From: Streptosporangiaceae bacterium
GTDB lineage: Bacteria > Actinomycetota > Actinomycetes > Streptosporangiales > Streptosporangiaceae
DNA length: 6,679 nucleotides
Direction of reading: 5' to 3'
NCBI GenBank assembly: GCA_025934635.1
Contig: JAICWX010000415.1
Span: forward strand, 1 to 6,679
Part shown: piece by piece, positions 6,504-6,679 of the stretch
How the letters are laid out: every line of letters starts with the position of its first letter
How positions within the stretch are numbered: the first letter of the stretch is position 1
The notes under the pieces: generated by a model
Database searches by the model: none
Seen by the model: the letters and a program-made list of their open reading frames with translations, nothing else
Told to the model about the DNA's origin: nothing
Translations under genes and position numbers: made by a program

Positions 6504-6561
6504 ACGGCATTGATGGAGCATCAATGTCGTGATCGCGGCATTGATGGAGCATCGATGTCGT
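6504..6561 (+). repeat. Two tandem 26-base palindromic repeats, 31-base period
   Basis: Copy 1 (6505-6530) and copy 2 (6536-6561) are identical except for one base (A6523 versus G6554). Each is an inverted repeat: CATTGATG-GAG-CATCAATG in copy 1 (8 perfect pairs around a 3-base loop). It extends outward through G6507/T6527, G6506/C6528, C6505/G6529 and A6504/T6530 to a 12-pair stem with one G-T. In copy 2 the changed base turns one T-A into T-G. Both imperfections are therefore G-U pairs in a + strand RNA but A-C mismatches in a - strand RNA. No T-run follows either stem. Possible roles: paired operator sites, tandem hairpins ending or protecting an RNA, or a dispersed palindromic element. 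Confidence 0.85.
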
Positions 6562-6644
6562 TTGCCGGGGCTAGATGAGGCCGGGGCGGGTGGCAGGTGA
6601 GGGCTATGGTGCGGATGCGGCAGCTGAGGGAGCGGCGGAAGTGG

Positions 6645-6679
6645 TCAGGGGGCCAGGGCTCGGCGGATGAGGGGGATGG
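6645..6679 (-). CDS. Possible 3' end of a gene entering from the right
   Basis: On the - strand the last bases of the window read IPLIRRALAP followed by TGA (6645-6647), which looks like an ordinary actinobacterial C-terminus with GC-rich third positions. Only ten codons are visible, so no family can be named. If real, the paired palindromes at 6504-6561 lie about 85 bases beyond its stop, a position suited to transcription termination. An alternative is a + strand start at ATG 6606 (MVRMRQLRERRKW) after GGTGAGG. I cannot decide between these, or rule out non-coding DNA. Confidence 0.2.
   Translation of the reverse strand, partial: IPLIRRALAP

Larger units (their letters stand above)
6225..6644. 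other. Upstream region of the flippase-like gene with no convincing complete gene
   Basis: These 420 bases contain no ORF resembling a protein. The longest frame (- strand, 6237-6524, 95 codons) has mixed, non-actinobacterial codon use and no recognisable motif. The stretch includes two palindromes next to the flippase-like start (TGACGTCA at 6216-6223, across the start codon, and GACGATCGTC at 6227-6236), an AT-rich island at 6317-6360, two tiny + strand ORFs at 6420-6472, a GTCAG-C-CTGAC inverted repeat at 6463-6473, and the paired palindromes at 6504-6561. It may be a promoter region combined with a degraded segment. Confidence 0.6.

Noticed and set aside
6237..6524. 95-codon - strand ORF in the right intergenic region
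   Set aside because: No recognisable motif, atypical composition, no good ribosome site, and its first codons lie in the palindromic repeat at 6504-6530.
6505..6561. CRISPR-like array
   Set aside because: Only two repeats, separated by five bases; there are no spacers of CRISPR length and no cas genes.

Overview
The window comes from a very GC-rich chromosome. Nearly every third codon position is G or C, GTG starts are used, and an F420-type luciferase-like oxidoreductase is present. Together these point to an actinomycete (Actinomycetota); I cannot name the genus from the sequence. It holds four well-supported genes, the first cut by the left edge. About 450 bases on the right contain no convincing complete gene but do contain structured repeats.

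Left block, + strand (1-2064): the C-terminal two thirds of a dihydropyrimidinase/hydantoinase, then, after 54 bases and a strong ribosome binding site, a 331-aa LLM-class (luciferase-like) oxidoreductase, probably F420-dependent. They look like one operon for breakdown of cyclic amides such as reduced pyrimidines; more genes of it probably lie to the left.

Middle and right block, - strand (2045-6224): a 487-aa membrane-anchored SGNH/GDSL hydrolase with three membrane segments and a C-terminal domain predicted outside the cell. Its 3' end overlaps the oxidoreductase gene tail to tail by 20 bases. Upstream of it, beyond a 313-base gene-free gap, is an 800-aa membrane protein with an N-terminal multi-pass region, a central kinase-like domain that has lost key catalytic residues, and a C-terminal LPG_synthase_TM/flippase-like domain (MprF/YbhN superfamily). 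Both proteins would act at the cell envelope. Being neighbours on one strand is the only sign that they work together.

Right edge (6225-6679): the upstream region of the flippase-like gene. It has an AT-rich island (about 32% GC over 44 bases), two very short ORFs after a good ribosome binding site, and two tandem copies of a 26-base perfect or near-perfect palindrome 31 bases apart. The last 35 bases may hold the end of another - strand gene.

No clear undescribed system is visible. The observations most worth following are the paired palindromes, the pseudokinase-flippase fusion and the hydantoinase/oxidoreductase pair.
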